Under the pieces are notes generated by a model. The model saw only the letters and a list, made by a program, of their open reading frames with translations, made no database searches and was not told where the DNA came from. A stretch of DNA of 25,658 bases from CALXCT01 sp964422185 (lineage in GTDB: Bacteria > Bacillota > Clostridia > Oscillospirales > Oscillospiraceae). The number at the start of each line of letters is the position of its first letter. The first letter of the stretch is position 1. Position numbers and translations under genes: made by a program. Below, in pieces: positions 1 to 8,103 of the stretch. The stretch lies in the NCBI GenBank assembly GCA_964422185.1, contig CAYRAG010000024.1, forward strand, positions 1 through 25,658, in the 5' to 3' direction.

Positions 1-221
1 CCCAGGCCCAGGGAACGCATGTTCCGCAGGTTCATCCAGGAGCTGTCACTGAGCCCGTGCACAAAGACAAGTTACCGCAATGCCGGGTCAAATTGAGACA
101 CTTTCTCCCCTGCCGCGCCCGGTTGACCGGGAAGCGGCGATTTCCCCCCTGCCCTCTTCCGGGCCGTGATCCTGAGAGGATCCAACCGGACAATACCATA
201 TTATGTAAACTGACAGAGAAG
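1..221. other. left-edge intergenic stretch, no gene supported
   Basis: I see no convincing coding sequence here. Open frames on both strands lack recognisable motifs and good ribosome binding sites. A minus-strand ATG at about 33-35 could open a gene leaving the window, but only about a dozen codons are visible and no Shine-Dalgarno sequence precedes it. Confidence 0.5.
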
Positions 222-263
222 AAAAAAACTCCCGCACATGGCTGGTACGCCACATGCGGGAGT
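222..263 (-). terminator. intrinsic terminator of yajC
   Basis: A long near-perfect inverted repeat (arms ACTCCCGCA... and ...TGCGGGAGT, outer ends 228 and 263) is followed on the minus strand by seven consecutive T residues (222-228 read as A on plus). It starts about 20 bases after the yajC stop codon, the classical Rho-independent layout. Confidence 0.93.
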
Positions 264-283
264 TTCGGTTTCTCCTGCGGGAA

Positions 284-553
284 TTATTGAGCGGCCTGGG
301 TTCCCTTGCTGGATACGGCCCACTTTGTCACCTCAAGCCGTACCCTGTCCGCGCCGGACTCGAATACAATCGTGTTCTCCTTTACCGCGCAGATCGTGCC
401 GGTAATACCGCCAATTGTGGTAATCTCATCACCTACAGCCAGGGAATCGCGCATGGCCTGGGCGGCTTTTTTCCGCTTGCTCTCCGGGCGAATCATCAGG
501 AAATAGAGGATGGCGATCATTGCCACGATCATGACTATACTTGCGATATCCAA
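284..553 (-). CDS. yajC: Sec translocase accessory subunit YajC
   Basis: Small inner-membrane protein that associates with the SecDF part of the Sec protein export machinery. The 89-residue product has one N-terminal hydrophobic membrane segment (about residues 3-19, rich in I, V, M and ending FLMIRP), then a charged stretch (ESKRKK) and the family pattern DSLAVGDEITTIGGITGTI near residues 38-56, followed by a short beta-rich tail. Length and motif order fit YajC. I chose the TTG start at 551-553 because GGAGGG (562-567) sits eight bases upstream; the open frame continues to 646 but that extension overlaps the promoter and is unlike YajC. It follows tgt as in many bacteria but has its own promoter and terminator. 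Confidence 0.93.
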   Translation of the reverse strand: MDIASIVMIVAMIAILYFLMIRPESKRKKAAQAMRDSLAVGDEITTIGGITGTICAVKENTIVFESGADRVRLEVTKWAVSSKGTQAAQ

Positions 554-617
554 AATTTCTTCCCTCCAAATGTCGTTTCTGTCTTGCTTTCTTGAATCGG
601 CGCTCAATGTGAACAGT

Positions 618-646
618 ATTATAGCGTCCATTCCCCGCTTTGGCAA
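618..646 (-). promoter_or_regulatory. sigma-70-type promoter of yajC
   Basis: On the minus strand TTGCCA (641-646) and a perfect TATAAT (618-623) are separated by 17 bases. Transcription would start near 611, giving a leader of about 60 bases before the TTG start. This makes yajC at least partly independent of the upstream tgt unit. Confidence 0.8.
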
Positions 647-720
647 GGGTTTTCTAATGGATCAGATCCACACCGCCATGCGGAAGACAGGAATAAGTTT
701 GAAAACCGTGCGGTATCATG

Positions 721-760
721 GATAAAACGCAGTTTTTGCAGAGGCTGAGGTGCGTTTATC
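721..760 (-). terminator. possible terminator hairpin after tgt
   Basis: The arms GATAAAACGCA (721-731) and TGCGTTTATC (751-760) can pair with one bulged base, about 25-60 bases past the tgt stop. The T-run is better on the plus strand (GCTTTTTC after 760), where no gene ends, than on the minus strand, so its use for tgt is uncertain. Confidence 0.4.
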
Positions 761-782
761 GCTTTTTCTTCCCGCATGACGG

Positions 783-1913
783 CTAGATCCGCCTGCCGAG
801 CACGGCGGTGTATTCCCGCCGGAACGCCTCAAATACCCCCTGATCCAGGGCGTTCCGAATGCGCTCCATGAGCTGGTTGTAGAAGTACAGATTATGCAGC
901 ACGGCAAGCCGCATGGCCAGCATCTCGCCTGCCGCGAACAGGTGGCGCAGGTAGGCCCGGGAGAATCTCCGGCACACGGGACAGCCGCAGTCCGGGTCAA
1001 TGGGACGATCGTCCAGTTTGTACTTCTCGTTTTTGATGTTCATGGCGCCCTGCCAGGTGTACAGCTTACCATGGCGGGCATTCCGGGCCGGCATGACGCA
1101 GTCGAAGAAGTCGATGCCCCGGGCCACACACTCCAGAATGTTGACCGGCGTGCCCACGCCCATGAGGTAGCGCGGGCGATCCTCCGGCATGTGGGGCTCC
1201 ACCGCCTGGATGATCGCGTACATCACCTCTACCGGCTCCCCTACTGCCAGGCCGCCGATGGCGTAGCCGTCGCAGCCCGTTTTCACGATCTCGTCCATCT
1301 GCCAGATCCGGAGATCCTCACAGGTTCCGCCCTGGTTGATTCCAAACAGCTGCTGCGCCGGATTGACGCAGCCGGGTTCGGCACAGAGCCTGTCGTGCTC
1401 CGCCCGGCACCGAATCAGCCAGCGGGCGGTGCGCTCGCAGGACTGTCTCACATACTCGCGGGACGAGGGGTTCGCCACACACTCGTCAAAGGCCATGGCG
1501 ATATCGCTGCCCAGATTCGACTGGATGCGCATGGACTCCTCCGGCCCGATGAAAATCCGCCGGCCGTCGATATGGGACGCGAAAGTGACGCCCTCCTCGG
1601 TGATCTTCCGCAGGCCGGACAGCGAGAAGACCTGGAAGCCGCCGGAGTCCGTGAGAATGGGGCCGTCCCAGCTCATAAATGAATGCAGGCCGCCCAGCTG
1701 CCGGATCACCTCATCGCCGGGCCGCAGGTGCAGGTGGTAGGTGTTGGAGAGCTCAATCTGACAGCCCACCTCCGCCAGATCCTGGGCGGAGACGGCGCCC
1801 TTGATGGCGCCCTGGGTGCCCACATTCATAAACACGGGCGTCTGCACCGTGCCGTGGGCACAGGTGAAAGTTCCCCTCCTGGCTCTGCCCTCCGTTTTTC
1901 TCAGTTGAAACAC
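783..1913 (-). CDS. tgt: tRNA-guanine(34) transglycosylase
   Basis: Exchanges guanine at the wobble position of GUN-anticodon tRNAs for the queuosine precursor preQ1. The 376-residue protein carries the family landmarks: HGTVQTPVFMNVGTQGAIK near the N terminus, LTDSGGFQVFSL with the first active-site aspartate, FDECVANPSS, FGINQGG, the FDCVMPARNARHG block with the nucleophilic aspartate, and the zinc site CGCPVCRRF followed by a histidine in YLRHL. I chose GTG at 1911-1913 because the product then starts FQLRKTEGRARRG, as in clostridial homologues, with a GGAAGGA-type site upstream. An in-frame ATG at 1961 would add 16 atypical residues. It is the last gene of the queA unit, 69 bases after the HD gene. 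Confidence 0.96.
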   Translation of the reverse strand: MFQLRKTEGRARRGTFTCAHGTVQTPVFMNVGTQGAIKGAVSAQDLAEVGCQIELSNTYHLHLRPGDEVIRQLGGLHSFMSWDGPILTDSGGFQVFSLSGLRKITEEGVTFASHIDGRRIFIGPEESMRIQSNLGSDIAMAFDECVANPSSREYVRQSCERTARWLIRCRAEHDRLCAEPGCVNPAQQLFGINQGGTCEDLRIWQMDEIVKTGCDGYAIGGLAVGEPVEVMYAIIQAVEPHMPEDRPRYLMGVGTPVNILECVARGIDFFDCVMPARNARHGKLYTWQGAMNIKNEKYKLDDRPIDPDCGCPVCRRFSRAYLRHLFAAGEMLAMRLAVLHNLYFYNQLMERIRNALDQGVFEAFRREYTAVLGRRI

Positions 1914-1982
1914 AACATCTTCCTTCCCCGCTGGCGGCCGGGCTCCCGAACACCGGAACATTGCCGTGCGGATCGCTTCCGG

Positions 1983-2408
1983 CTACTCCAGCAGAATGCG
2001 CAGCGCGTCGTTGTACTTTCTCTGCCTGCGCACATCCTCGATGGTGACAACGGGGAGACGGCACAGACTGCTGTTATCGATGAGATCGCTGATCTTCACC
2101 GCCCGGGCCACGGGACTGGCGCTGAGGCGCCGGACATAGTCCATGTAGTCCTCGCCTTCCCTGTGGGTCATGGCGGCGACACAGTCCGCCGTATCCGGGC
2201 CGAACATTGCGGCGATCTCCTCGTAAGTGGTGCCGGTGTCCTCCATGGTGTCGTGGAGCCACGCCACGACCTGCTGCGCGGGATCCGTCAGGCGCGAGGC
2301 CACCCGTTCCAGGTGACCGGTATACGGTTTGCCCGCCTTGTCCGTCTGTCCGCTGTGTTTCGCCTGCGCGAACGCACGGGCCGCCTCTACATCCTCTGAG
2401 TATGCCAT
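1983..2408 (-). CDS. small HD-domain hydrolase, RelA/SpoT hydrolase-like
   Basis: A 141-residue single-domain metal-dependent phosphohydrolase candidate. Visible motifs match the hydrolase half of RelA/SpoT proteins: H18, a second histidine at 32 (YTGHLERVA), AWLHDTMEDTG with the HD pair at 52-53 and the conserved ED, FGPDTADCVAAMT, and a late KISDLIDN aspartate block. Free-standing domains of this sort include the small alarmone hydrolases (MESH1 type) that split (p)ppGpp, but the exact substrate cannot be told from sequence. A strong GGGGAGGAG site precedes the ATG by a few bases. It lies between an unrecognised gene and tgt in a same-strand run, which is not the usual queA-tgt arrangement. 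Confidence 0.85.
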   Translation of the reverse strand: MAYSEDVEAARAFAQAKHSGQTDKAGKPYTGHLERVASRLTDPAQQVVAWLHDTMEDTGTTYEEIAAMFGPDTADCVAAMTHREGEDYMDYVRRLSASPVARAVKISDLIDNSSLCRLPVVTIEDVRRQRKYNDALRILLE

Positions 2409-2430
2409 AGTCTCCTCCCCCGGAACGGTC

Positions 2431-3645
2431 TCAGTCCCTGCCCCTGTGCGTCATCGGGGAAGAGGGCAGAATGACGCGGGCGGTGCAGACGACTTCGCCG
2501 TTGGACATTTTCTGAGCCAGCACGGAAACCCGGCCGCCCTTGCGCACGGAGAATCTGCCCTTCGGCTCCGTGGCCAGGATACCGGAGAGATCTTTCTTCC
2601 CCACCCGATCCAGGCGCACCCAGACTCTCTCCTCATCCAGATCTTTCTGCTTGAGTATGCACGACACATAGTCCGGGAGGAGCGGATGCCGGCAGGGATC
2701 CAGAAAACGCACCGAGCGCAGTTCCTCCATGTCTCCGGTCGGCGGCTCGGGATCCGCCGGTTCCTCCAGGTCATAAAACCGGATGTCGCCCAGATCCACC
2801 CGGGAGGCATCGAGATACTCGGCGGACTCCAGGCGGGACAGCTCGATTCGGAATCCGGGCCGGGCGCGGAAATCTCTCAGATGGATCGTATTCTCCTCCG
2901 CGGCGGCCAGCATGATGGGCAGAAAGCACAAACCGACCTGCTCGCTGATATAGCCGTACGCCAGGACACCGGTGTCCTCCGGCTTAAACTGGGTGGGCGC
3001 AATCTGCGCGATCAGATCCCGGCAGCTCAGGTACACGATCCGGTGGTAGAATTTGCGGAAATCCGCTCCTTTCACGGGGTGCAGTTCAGATCCCACCAGG
3101 GGGCGGAGATCGAACAGGATCCCGTCATCATTCATACCCACAGGATCCCTGCAGCGATCCAGCCAGGCCTGTGTCGCCAGCTCCGGAACCGGCTCTTTCC
3201 GGCTCTTGTCCTCAAACCGCTTCCGGCAGTCCGTGATCAGCTGCTCCTCCACGGACAGCACCGTATTCTCAAAGAGCCGCCAGCGGTCGTCATCCGGGAG
3301 ATGGAAGAGCAGGATCTGAGTCTTCCCCTCATACTCATACACATCCAGAACCTTGAAATGGCTGTTGTTTCGCGCCACGAACAATCCCCAGTTCGTGTCA
3401 TGCTCGTAGGGCTGAAAATCCATCATGTGGTTGGACAATATGGCAATCCGGTGTGTGGTGACCATGCCCATGACCCGGTTGCTGGCGTCCGTGAAGCCGC
3501 GCTCCATGAGGATCGTGCCCGGTTCGTACCTGGGTGCGCAGACAGGGCTGAGATCGCAGTCCCGGACGAACAGGGTCAGGCCGGGCAGGATTTCATCGAC
3601 GGTGCTCTGAAGAAGCTCCACATTGGGATTCGGTTGTTTTTCCAT
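2431..3645 (-). CDS. unrecognised 404-aa cytoplasmic protein
   Basis: I do not recognise this family. The product is soluble, acidic, has no signal peptide or membrane segment and no obvious nucleotide-binding or catalytic signature. The first 150 residues alternate hydrophobic strands (for example RIAILSNHMMDF and TQILLFHLP). The last 90 residues, from about SCILKQKDLDEERVWVRL through GRFSVRKGGRVSVLAQ to VVCTARVIL, read like a compact beta-barrel or OB-like domain, though this is only impression. GGAGG lies ten bases before the ATG. It sits 63 bases after queA and 22 bases before the HD gene, so it is probably co-transcribed with both. The codon use and GC content look like those of its neighbours, and the open frame is intact, so it is likely a real, functional gene. 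Confidence 0.85.
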   Translation of the reverse strand: MEKQPNPNVELLQSTVDEILPGLTLFVRDCDLSPVCAPRYEPGTILMERGFTDASNRVMGMVTTHRIAILSNHMMDFQPYEHDTNWGLFVARNNSHFKVLDVYEYEGKTQILLFHLPDDDRWRLFENTVLSVEEQLITDCRKRFEDKSRKEPVPELATQAWLDRCRDPVGMNDDGILFDLRPLVGSELHPVKGADFRKFYHRIVYLSCRDLIAQIAPTQFKPEDTGVLAYGYISEQVGLCFLPIMLAAAEENTIHLRDFRARPGFRIELSRLESAEYLDASRVDLGDIRFYDLEEPADPEPPTGDMEELRSVRFLDPCRHPLLPDYVSCILKQKDLDEERVWVRLDRVGKKDLSGILATEPKGRFSVRKGGRVSVLAQKMSNGEVVCTARVILPSSPMTHRGRD

Positions 3646-3708
3646 GGCCGTTCCGCCTCCGTGAGAATGGTTGAACTTGTGGCTTGCTGTCTATGTCGGG
3701 CTAACGCA

Positions 3709-4734
3709 CTACAAAATAATCATCGCATCGCCGAAGGAGAAGAAACGATAGCGCTGCCGCACCGCCTCCTCGTAGGCCGCCAGGACATGCTCCCGTCCGG
3801 CGAATGCGGAGACCAGCATGAGCAGCGTACTCTCCGGCAGGTGAAAATTCGTGATCAGGCCGTCCATGACCTTGAACCGGTAGCCGGGATAGATGAAGAT
3901 GTCCGTCCAGCCGGCGGACTCGGCAAGCGTGCCGTCCTCCCGGGCGAAGCTCTCCACAGTCCGGCATGAGGTCGTGCCTACGCAGATGACCCGGCCGCCC
4001 TCCCGGCGGGTCCGGTTGAGGATCTCCGCGGTCTCCCCGGGGATCATACAATATTCCGCGTGCATTTTATGATCCGTGATCTCCTCGGTCTTCACCGGGC
4101 GGAAAGTGCCCAGGCCCACATGGAGCGTCACACAGGCGAGACTCACACCCAGATCGGAGATCCGCGCCAGCAGCTCCGGGGTGAAGTGCAGACCCGCCGT
4201 GGGCGCGGCCGCGGAGCCGGTCACCCGGGAGTAGACCGTCTGATACCGTTCCGGATCCTCCAGTTCCGTCTTGATGTACGGCGGAAGCGGCATCCGGCCC
4301 AGGCGCTCCAGCACCTCCAGAAAGATGCCCTCGTAGAAGAACCGGATCAGACGGTTCCCGTCCGGCAGTTCCTCCGCCACCTCAGCGGTGAGCTCGCCGT
4401 CCCCGAAAGACAGTTTCGTGCCCCGGCGCATCTTCCGGCCTGGCCGAACCAGGCACTCCCAGACGCCCTCTCCCCGATCCGTGAGCAGCAGCACCTCGCA
4501 CACGCCGCCGCCGGGCAGCCGGTTGCCGATCAGCCGCGCCGGCAGTACCCGGGAGTCGTTGAGCACAAGGCAGTCGCCCGGCCGGAGCAGATCCGGCAGG
4601 TCGTAAAAGTGGAGATGGCCGGTCTTTCCGGTGGCCCGATCCAGCGTCATGAGCCGGGACGCGTCCCGCCGCTCCAGCGGCGTCTGGGCGATCAGCTCCT
4701 CCGGCAGGTCAAAGGTGAAATCAGAAGTTTTCAA
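3709..4734 (-). CDS. queA: S-adenosylmethionine:tRNA ribosyltransferase-isomerase
   Basis: Transfers and rearranges the ribosyl group of S-adenosylmethionine onto preQ1-modified tRNA to give epoxyqueuosine, the step after Tgt. The 341-residue protein shows family blocks in order: FDLPEELIAQTPLERRDASRLM at the N terminus, LLRPGDCLVLNDSRVLPARLIG, the long central region with GSAAAPTAGLHFT, LHVGLGTFRPV, and the C-terminal TNFHLPESTLLMLVSAF. The start is TTG at 4732-4734; no ATG or GTG in frame gives the conserved N terminus. AGAGGA lies about 11 bases upstream, so initiation may be weak. It begins 16 bases after the SpoIID-like gene and is almost certainly translated from the same message. Confidence 0.96.
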   Translation of the reverse strand: MKTSDFTFDLPEELIAQTPLERRDASRLMTLDRATGKTGHLHFYDLPDLLRPGDCLVLNDSRVLPARLIGNRLPGGGVCEVLLLTDRGEGVWECLVRPGRKMRRGTKLSFGDGELTAEVAEELPDGNRLIRFFYEGIFLEVLERLGRMPLPPYIKTELEDPERYQTVYSRVTGSAAAPTAGLHFTPELLARISDLGVSLACVTLHVGLGTFRPVKTEEITDHKMHAEYCMIPGETAEILNRTRREGGRVICVGTTSCRTVESFAREDGTLAESAGWTDIFIYPGYRFKVMDGLITNFHLPESTLLMLVSAFAGREHVLAAYEEAVRQRYRFFSFGDAMIIL

Positions 4735-4750
4735 GGTCTGGCATGTCCTC

Positions 4751-6517
4751 TCATGGATTGGCGGAGATATAGGTTCCGCTGTAGTAGAACGAGAGAATAT
4801 CCCGGTAGCTGAGGCCCTGCTCCGCCATGGCGTAGGCGCCCCACTGGCTCATCCCCACATGGTGCCCGTAGCCCGTGCCCGTCAGGGTGAAACTCCGGGA
4901 TCCGGCGGACGCGGGCGGCACGGTGGAAGAGGTGCCGCCGCCGGTGCCGTCCAGCGCGGATATGGTGCCGCTGCCCGTGACGGCGTACTGCTTGGAACCC
5001 GTGATGGACGAGATGGCGCCGTTTCCGGTGATGGAGTACATCCCGCTCAGGGAGGAGGTCGGGGTATCCCCGTTGATGTTGTAGCCGCTGCCGCCGGAAG
5101 CGGTGCCGGGCGGGACGGTCGTCCCCGCGCCTGCGCTGCCGGAGGCCGTGACCTCGTACCGGGCGGAGCGCAGGCCCAGCAGCGTGCGCACTTTCTCCAG
5201 GGCGAAAGTGTAGTTCCGGCCGGCGCTGTCCGTGAATCGGATCTCCTGGACATTGCCGGTGGGCGTCCGCTTCGTCACCTGGAAGTCCACGATTTTGCTG
5301 TTGCCGTAGTTCTTGCTCTGGAGGATGCTCGTCAGCTGATCCGCCGTGAAGGTCACGCTCCAGCGGTAGCCGGGGATCCGATCCGCGATGGAGGTCTCAT
5401 AGGGATCCATGCGGCCCACCAGGTAGGGGAAGCTGTTCCCCCACACATTCTCCGCGGACTCGCTGGCGCCCCCGTTGCTGGAGGCGAAGTTCGTGCTGGC
5501 CAGCTCCCCGTTGTACCAGAGGAACTCCCCCCAGGTGGCCTCCGCCGCCTGGTCGCTCCGGTCTGTGGGATAGTGGGACGCGTTGCCCGTGCCGTAGTAC
5601 ACCTGGCAGTGGGTGGTATTGCAGACATCAAAGCCGTAAGACCGGTGGGCGTCCAGATTCCGCACGGCGTAGGTTCTGGCCGCCACCGCCTGGGCCTTCA
5701 AGGCCTCCACCGGCCAGGAGCCGCTCATCTCATAGGGGATGACGCCTTTCACATAGTCCTCCAGCGCCACGACATTCACGACGGTCAGGTTGCCGCCGCC
5801 CACGCGCTGGTAGCGGAAGCCGCCCCGGTACCGGTTGTTGCGAAACCAGGTCTGGGGATCCGGGCTGCCGGTGATGTCCGGCATGATGCCCAGGGCGGAC
5901 GCGCTGCCGCCGTCAAACTGGAACAGGATCTCCGTCGTCCTGGTTCGAACCACCGTCACGGCGTACTGGGAAGTCCACACGACCTCCGCGGTCACGCCCA
6001 GCATGCCCTGCAGCGTGTATGCCGCCGCCTGCGCCTCTTCCGGGCTGGCGTAGGAGCCGTACCGAACCTGGTACGCGCCGTCCACCCAGGCCACAAACCC
6101 CTGATCCAGTTGATCCGCCGCCGCCTGGGCGGTCTGGTAGTCGGGATAGCCGCTGCCCGCAAGCAGGTGGTAGCACCCTATCATGTCCCGGCCGGACGGC
6201 TGCTCGGTATAACTGCCGTCCGCGGAGAGATACAGGTTGACCGCCTTGAGCACGGTGATCTGATCCTGGCCCGTGCGGGCCAGCTCCACGAAGCGGTTGT
6301 CGCTGCCCTCGAAATAGCCGAACCTGTGTCCGCTTCCGTACCCGTCCGCGTTGTCCAGATTCGCGGCGATCATGGCGTCCGACCCGTAGTACAGACCCAC
6401 CCGCAAGACCCGGTTCTGGTTCCGGCCCGAAGACGCGGAGGCGGGCACGGCCAGCAGGACAGCCGCGAGAGCCGCCGCCAGGGCCGCGGCCAGCAGCCGC
6501 CTGATATTTCGTCTCAT
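4751..6517 (-). CDS. secreted SpoIID/LytB-domain protein (peptidoglycan lytic transglycosylase-like)
   Basis: A 588-residue exported protein. Residues 1-28 form a signal peptide (arginines, then an alanine/leucine core ending VPASA). Residues about 120-190 resemble a SPOR-type repeat (YGSYASPEEAQAAA). The SpoIID domain follows, with ALEDYVKGVIPYEMSGSW; E263 in PYEM matches the position described as catalytic in SpoIID, which cuts peptidoglycan glycan strands. NFASSNGG follows. The last 40 residues hold the family ending GYGHHVGMSQWGAYAMAEQG. Between them is a Gly/Ser/Thr linker with imperfect repeats (residues about 494-525). I chose ATG 6515-6517, preceded by AAAGGTGAG, because it opens on the signal peptide; the frame runs to 6742 but that part covers the promoter. 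Whether it acts in sporulation or in vegetative wall remodelling is unknown. Confidence 0.9.
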   Translation of the reverse strand: MRRNIRRLLAAALAAALAAVLLAVPASASSGRNQNRVLRVGLYYGSDAMIAANLDNADGYGSGHRFGYFEGSDNRFVELARTGQDQITVLKAVNLYLSADGSYTEQPSGRDMIGCYHLLAGSGYPDYQTAQAAADQLDQGFVAWVDGAYQVRYGSYASPEEAQAAAYTLQGMLGVTAEVVWTSQYAVTVVRTRTTEILFQFDGGSASALGIMPDITGSPDPQTWFRNNRYRGGFRYQRVGGGNLTVVNVVALEDYVKGVIPYEMSGSWPVEALKAQAVAARTYAVRNLDAHRSYGFDVCNTTHCQVYYGTGNASHYPTDRSDQAAEATWGEFLWYNGELASTNFASSNGGASESAENVWGNSFPYLVGRMDPYETSIADRIPGYRWSVTFTADQLTSILQSKNYGNSKIVDFQVTKRTPTGNVQEIRFTDSAGRNYTFALEKVRTLLGLRSARYEVTASGSAGAGTTVPPGTASGGSGYNINGDTPTSSLSGMYSITGNGAISSITGSKQYAVTGSGTISALDGTGGGTSSTVPPASAGSRSFTLTGTGYGHHVGMSQWGAYAMAEQGLSYRDILSFYYSGTYISANP

Positions 6518-6844
6518 TCCACTCACCTTTTTCCGCCAGGTCACGCGGGGCCTCAGGCGCATCCTCTTCCCGTCCGGGAGAGGCGCCCCGGAAACCCGCG
6601 GCAAAAAACTTTTCTGTTGCAAAGAATCCCCGGTTATGATAAATATATGGGGAAATGCATTTTTCCCAAATGCGCCGCACGCCGCGGCTGCCGGCTCATG
6701 CCGTGTTGTGCTATTATACATCAGCGGCCGGCGGAATGGCAACCTTCTTTTTCCGTGCGCAGTCGCCCGGAGAGGACGCCACGGGCCGTGCGGCCGGCCC
6801 GCTCAACCGGCGGGCACCCTGAGATGTTCTGGAGGTACCTGGAT
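6518..6844. other. divergent promoter region between the spoIID-like gene and asd
   Basis: This 327-base stretch has no supported gene. It holds the minus-strand promoter at 6713-6742 and a leader of about 190 bases before the SpoIID-like start. The leader contains a GGGGAAATGCATTTTTCCC inverted repeat around 6649-6667. For asd on the plus strand I find only weak candidates (TTGCAA at 6617-6622 with TAAATA or TATGAT downstream), so the asd promoter is not assigned. Confidence 0.6.
6713..6742 (-). promoter_or_regulatory. promoter of the spoIID-like/queA/tgt unit
   Basis: TTGCCA (6737-6742) and a perfect TATAAT (6713-6718) are spaced 18 bases apart on the minus strand. The predicted start near 6706 lies about 190 bases before the signal-peptide ATG and would serve the five-gene unit down to tgt. 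Confidence 0.68.
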
Positions 6845-7930
6845 ATGGAAAAACTGAAAGTCGGCGTCATCGGCGGAACCGGCATGGTGGGCCAGCGGTT
6901 TGTCACCCTGATGGAACACCACCCCTGGTTCCAGCTCACCGCCATCGCCGCCAGCGGCCGCTCCGCGGGGAAACCCTATGAGCAGGCGGTGGGCTCCCGC
7001 TGGATGATGGACACGCCCATCCCGGAGGAGGCGAAAGGGATCATCGTGCAGAACGCGCAGGATGATCTGGAGGAGATCGCCTCCCAGGTGGATTTCGTGT
7101 TCTCCGCCGTGGATATGAAGAAAGAGGAGATTCGGGAGCTGGAGGAGCGCTACGCCAGGGCGGAGTGCCCTGTGGTCTCCAACAACTCCGCGCACCGCTG
7201 GACGCAGGATGTGCCCATGGTCATTCCGGAAGTCAATCCGGAGCATCTGAAGGTCATTGAAGCCCAGCGAAATCGCCTGGGCACCCGCCGCGGCTTCATC
7301 GCCGTCAAGTCCAACTGCTCCATCCAGAGCTATGTCCCCGCCCTCTCCCCCCTGCGCGGGTACGGGATTGAGAAGATTCTGGTGTGCACCTACCAGGCGA
7401 TCTCCGGCGCCGGGAAGACTTTCGCCACCTGGCCGGAGATGGCGGACAATGTGATCCCGTACATCGGGGGCGAGGAGGAGAAATCCGAGCAGGAGCCCCT
7501 GAAAGTCTGGGGCCGCGTGGAAGACGGGGTGATTGTGAATGCGCCCGCGCCGTCCATCACGGCGCAGTGCCTGCGCGTGCCCGTGTCCAACGGGCATATG
7601 GCCGCCGTGTTCGTCACCTTCCGGGACAAACCCACCATGGAGCAGATGAAGCAGGCCTGGGCGGACTTCCGGGGTCGGCCCCAGGAGCTGAACCTGCCCA
7701 CCGCGCCGAAACAGTTTCTGAACTACTTTGAGGATCCCTCCCGCCCGCAGACCAGGCTGGATCGGGATCTGGAGGGCGGCATGGCGGTGTCCATCGGACG
7801 GCTGCGCCCGGACACCCAGTACGACTACAAGTTCGTCTCCCTGTCCCACAACACGCTGCGGGGCGCCGCCGGCGGCGCGGTGCTTCTGGCGGAGCTGCTG
7901 TGCGCCGAGGGGTATCTCGGCGGGAAGTGA
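6845..7930 (+). CDS. asd: aspartate-semialdehyde dehydrogenase, archaeal/fungal-type
   Basis: Reduces 4-aspartyl phosphate to aspartate semialdehyde with NADPH, the branch-point intermediate for diaminopimelate/lysine, threonine and methionine. The 361-residue protein begins with the Rossmann motif VGVIGGTGMVGQRF (glycines at about 10-16), has SNNSAHRW and the active-site cysteine C158 in VKSNCSIQ, then YQAISGAGK and the substrate-binding region VPVSNGHMAAVFV with a conserved histidine. This pattern is the longer archaeal/fungal subclass rather than the E. coli type. GGAGG precedes the ATG by nine bases. The open frame extends far upstream, but only as an antisense shadow of the neighbouring gene. 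It leads the DAP genes dapA and dapB, 173 bases upstream of dapA. Confidence 0.95.
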   Translation: MEKLKVGVIGGTGMVGQRFVTLMEHHPWFQLTAIAASGRSAGKPYEQAVGSRWMMDTPIPEEAKGIIVQNAQDDLEEIASQVDFVFSAVDMKKEEIRELEERYARAECPVVSNNSAHRWTQDVPMVIPEVNPEHLKVIEAQRNRLGTRRGFIAVKSNCSIQSYVPALSPLRGYGIEKILVCTYQAISGAGKTFATWPEMADNVIPYIGGEEEKSEQEPLKVWGRVEDGVIVNAPAPSITAQCLRVPVSNGHMAAVFVTFRDKPTMEQMKQAWADFRGRPQELNLPTAPKQFLNYFEDPSRPQTRLDRDLEGGMAVSIGRLRPDTQYDYKFVSLSHNTLRGAAGGAVLLAELLCAEGYLGGK

Positions 7931-7973
7931 CGCTCCCCCGCCATCGAAAAAATGAATAATTTGGGCCGGCGTC

Positions 7974-8001
7974 TTGCATCCCGCCGCCGGCAGGGTATAA
8001 T
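7974..8001 (+). promoter_or_regulatory. internal promoter before dapA
   Basis: TTGCAT (7974-7979) and TATAAT (7996-8001) are spaced 16 bases apart between asd and dapA. Transcription would start near 8008, leaving a leader of about 95 bases. This means dapA-dapB can be transcribed without asd. The leader is too short for a lysine riboswitch. Confidence 0.75.
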
Positions 8002-8022
8002 AAACAGCAAAGGCACCAGGAA

Positions 8023-8040
8023 GCGGCCCTCCCCGGCCGC
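8023..8040 (+). other. GC-rich hairpin in the dapA leader
   Basis: GCGGCC, a six-base loop and GGCCGC form a perfect six-pair stem shortly after the predicted start. No T-run follows, so it is not an obvious terminator; it may stabilise the 5' end. Confidence 0.4.
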
Positions 8041-8103
8041 CGCGGGAATCCCCAGTACGGAGCACGGCTGTGTCCGGACTGCGCCAAGAAAGGATGTTTT
8101 TTC

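Noticed and set aside
1..35. Possible gene start on the minus strand leaving the left edge
   Set aside because: About a dozen codons are visible and there is no ribosome site; nothing recognisable in the residues.
6640..6670. CATATATT-type box upstream of the SpoIID-like gene as a sporulation sigma promoter
   Set aside because: The -10 resembles the sigma-E type, but no matching -35 was found and a standard promoter lies upstream.
4631..6844. Very long plus-strand frame running into asd
   Set aside because: It is antisense to the SpoIID-like gene and simply stays open because of high GC; asd has a clear start and ribosome site at 6845.
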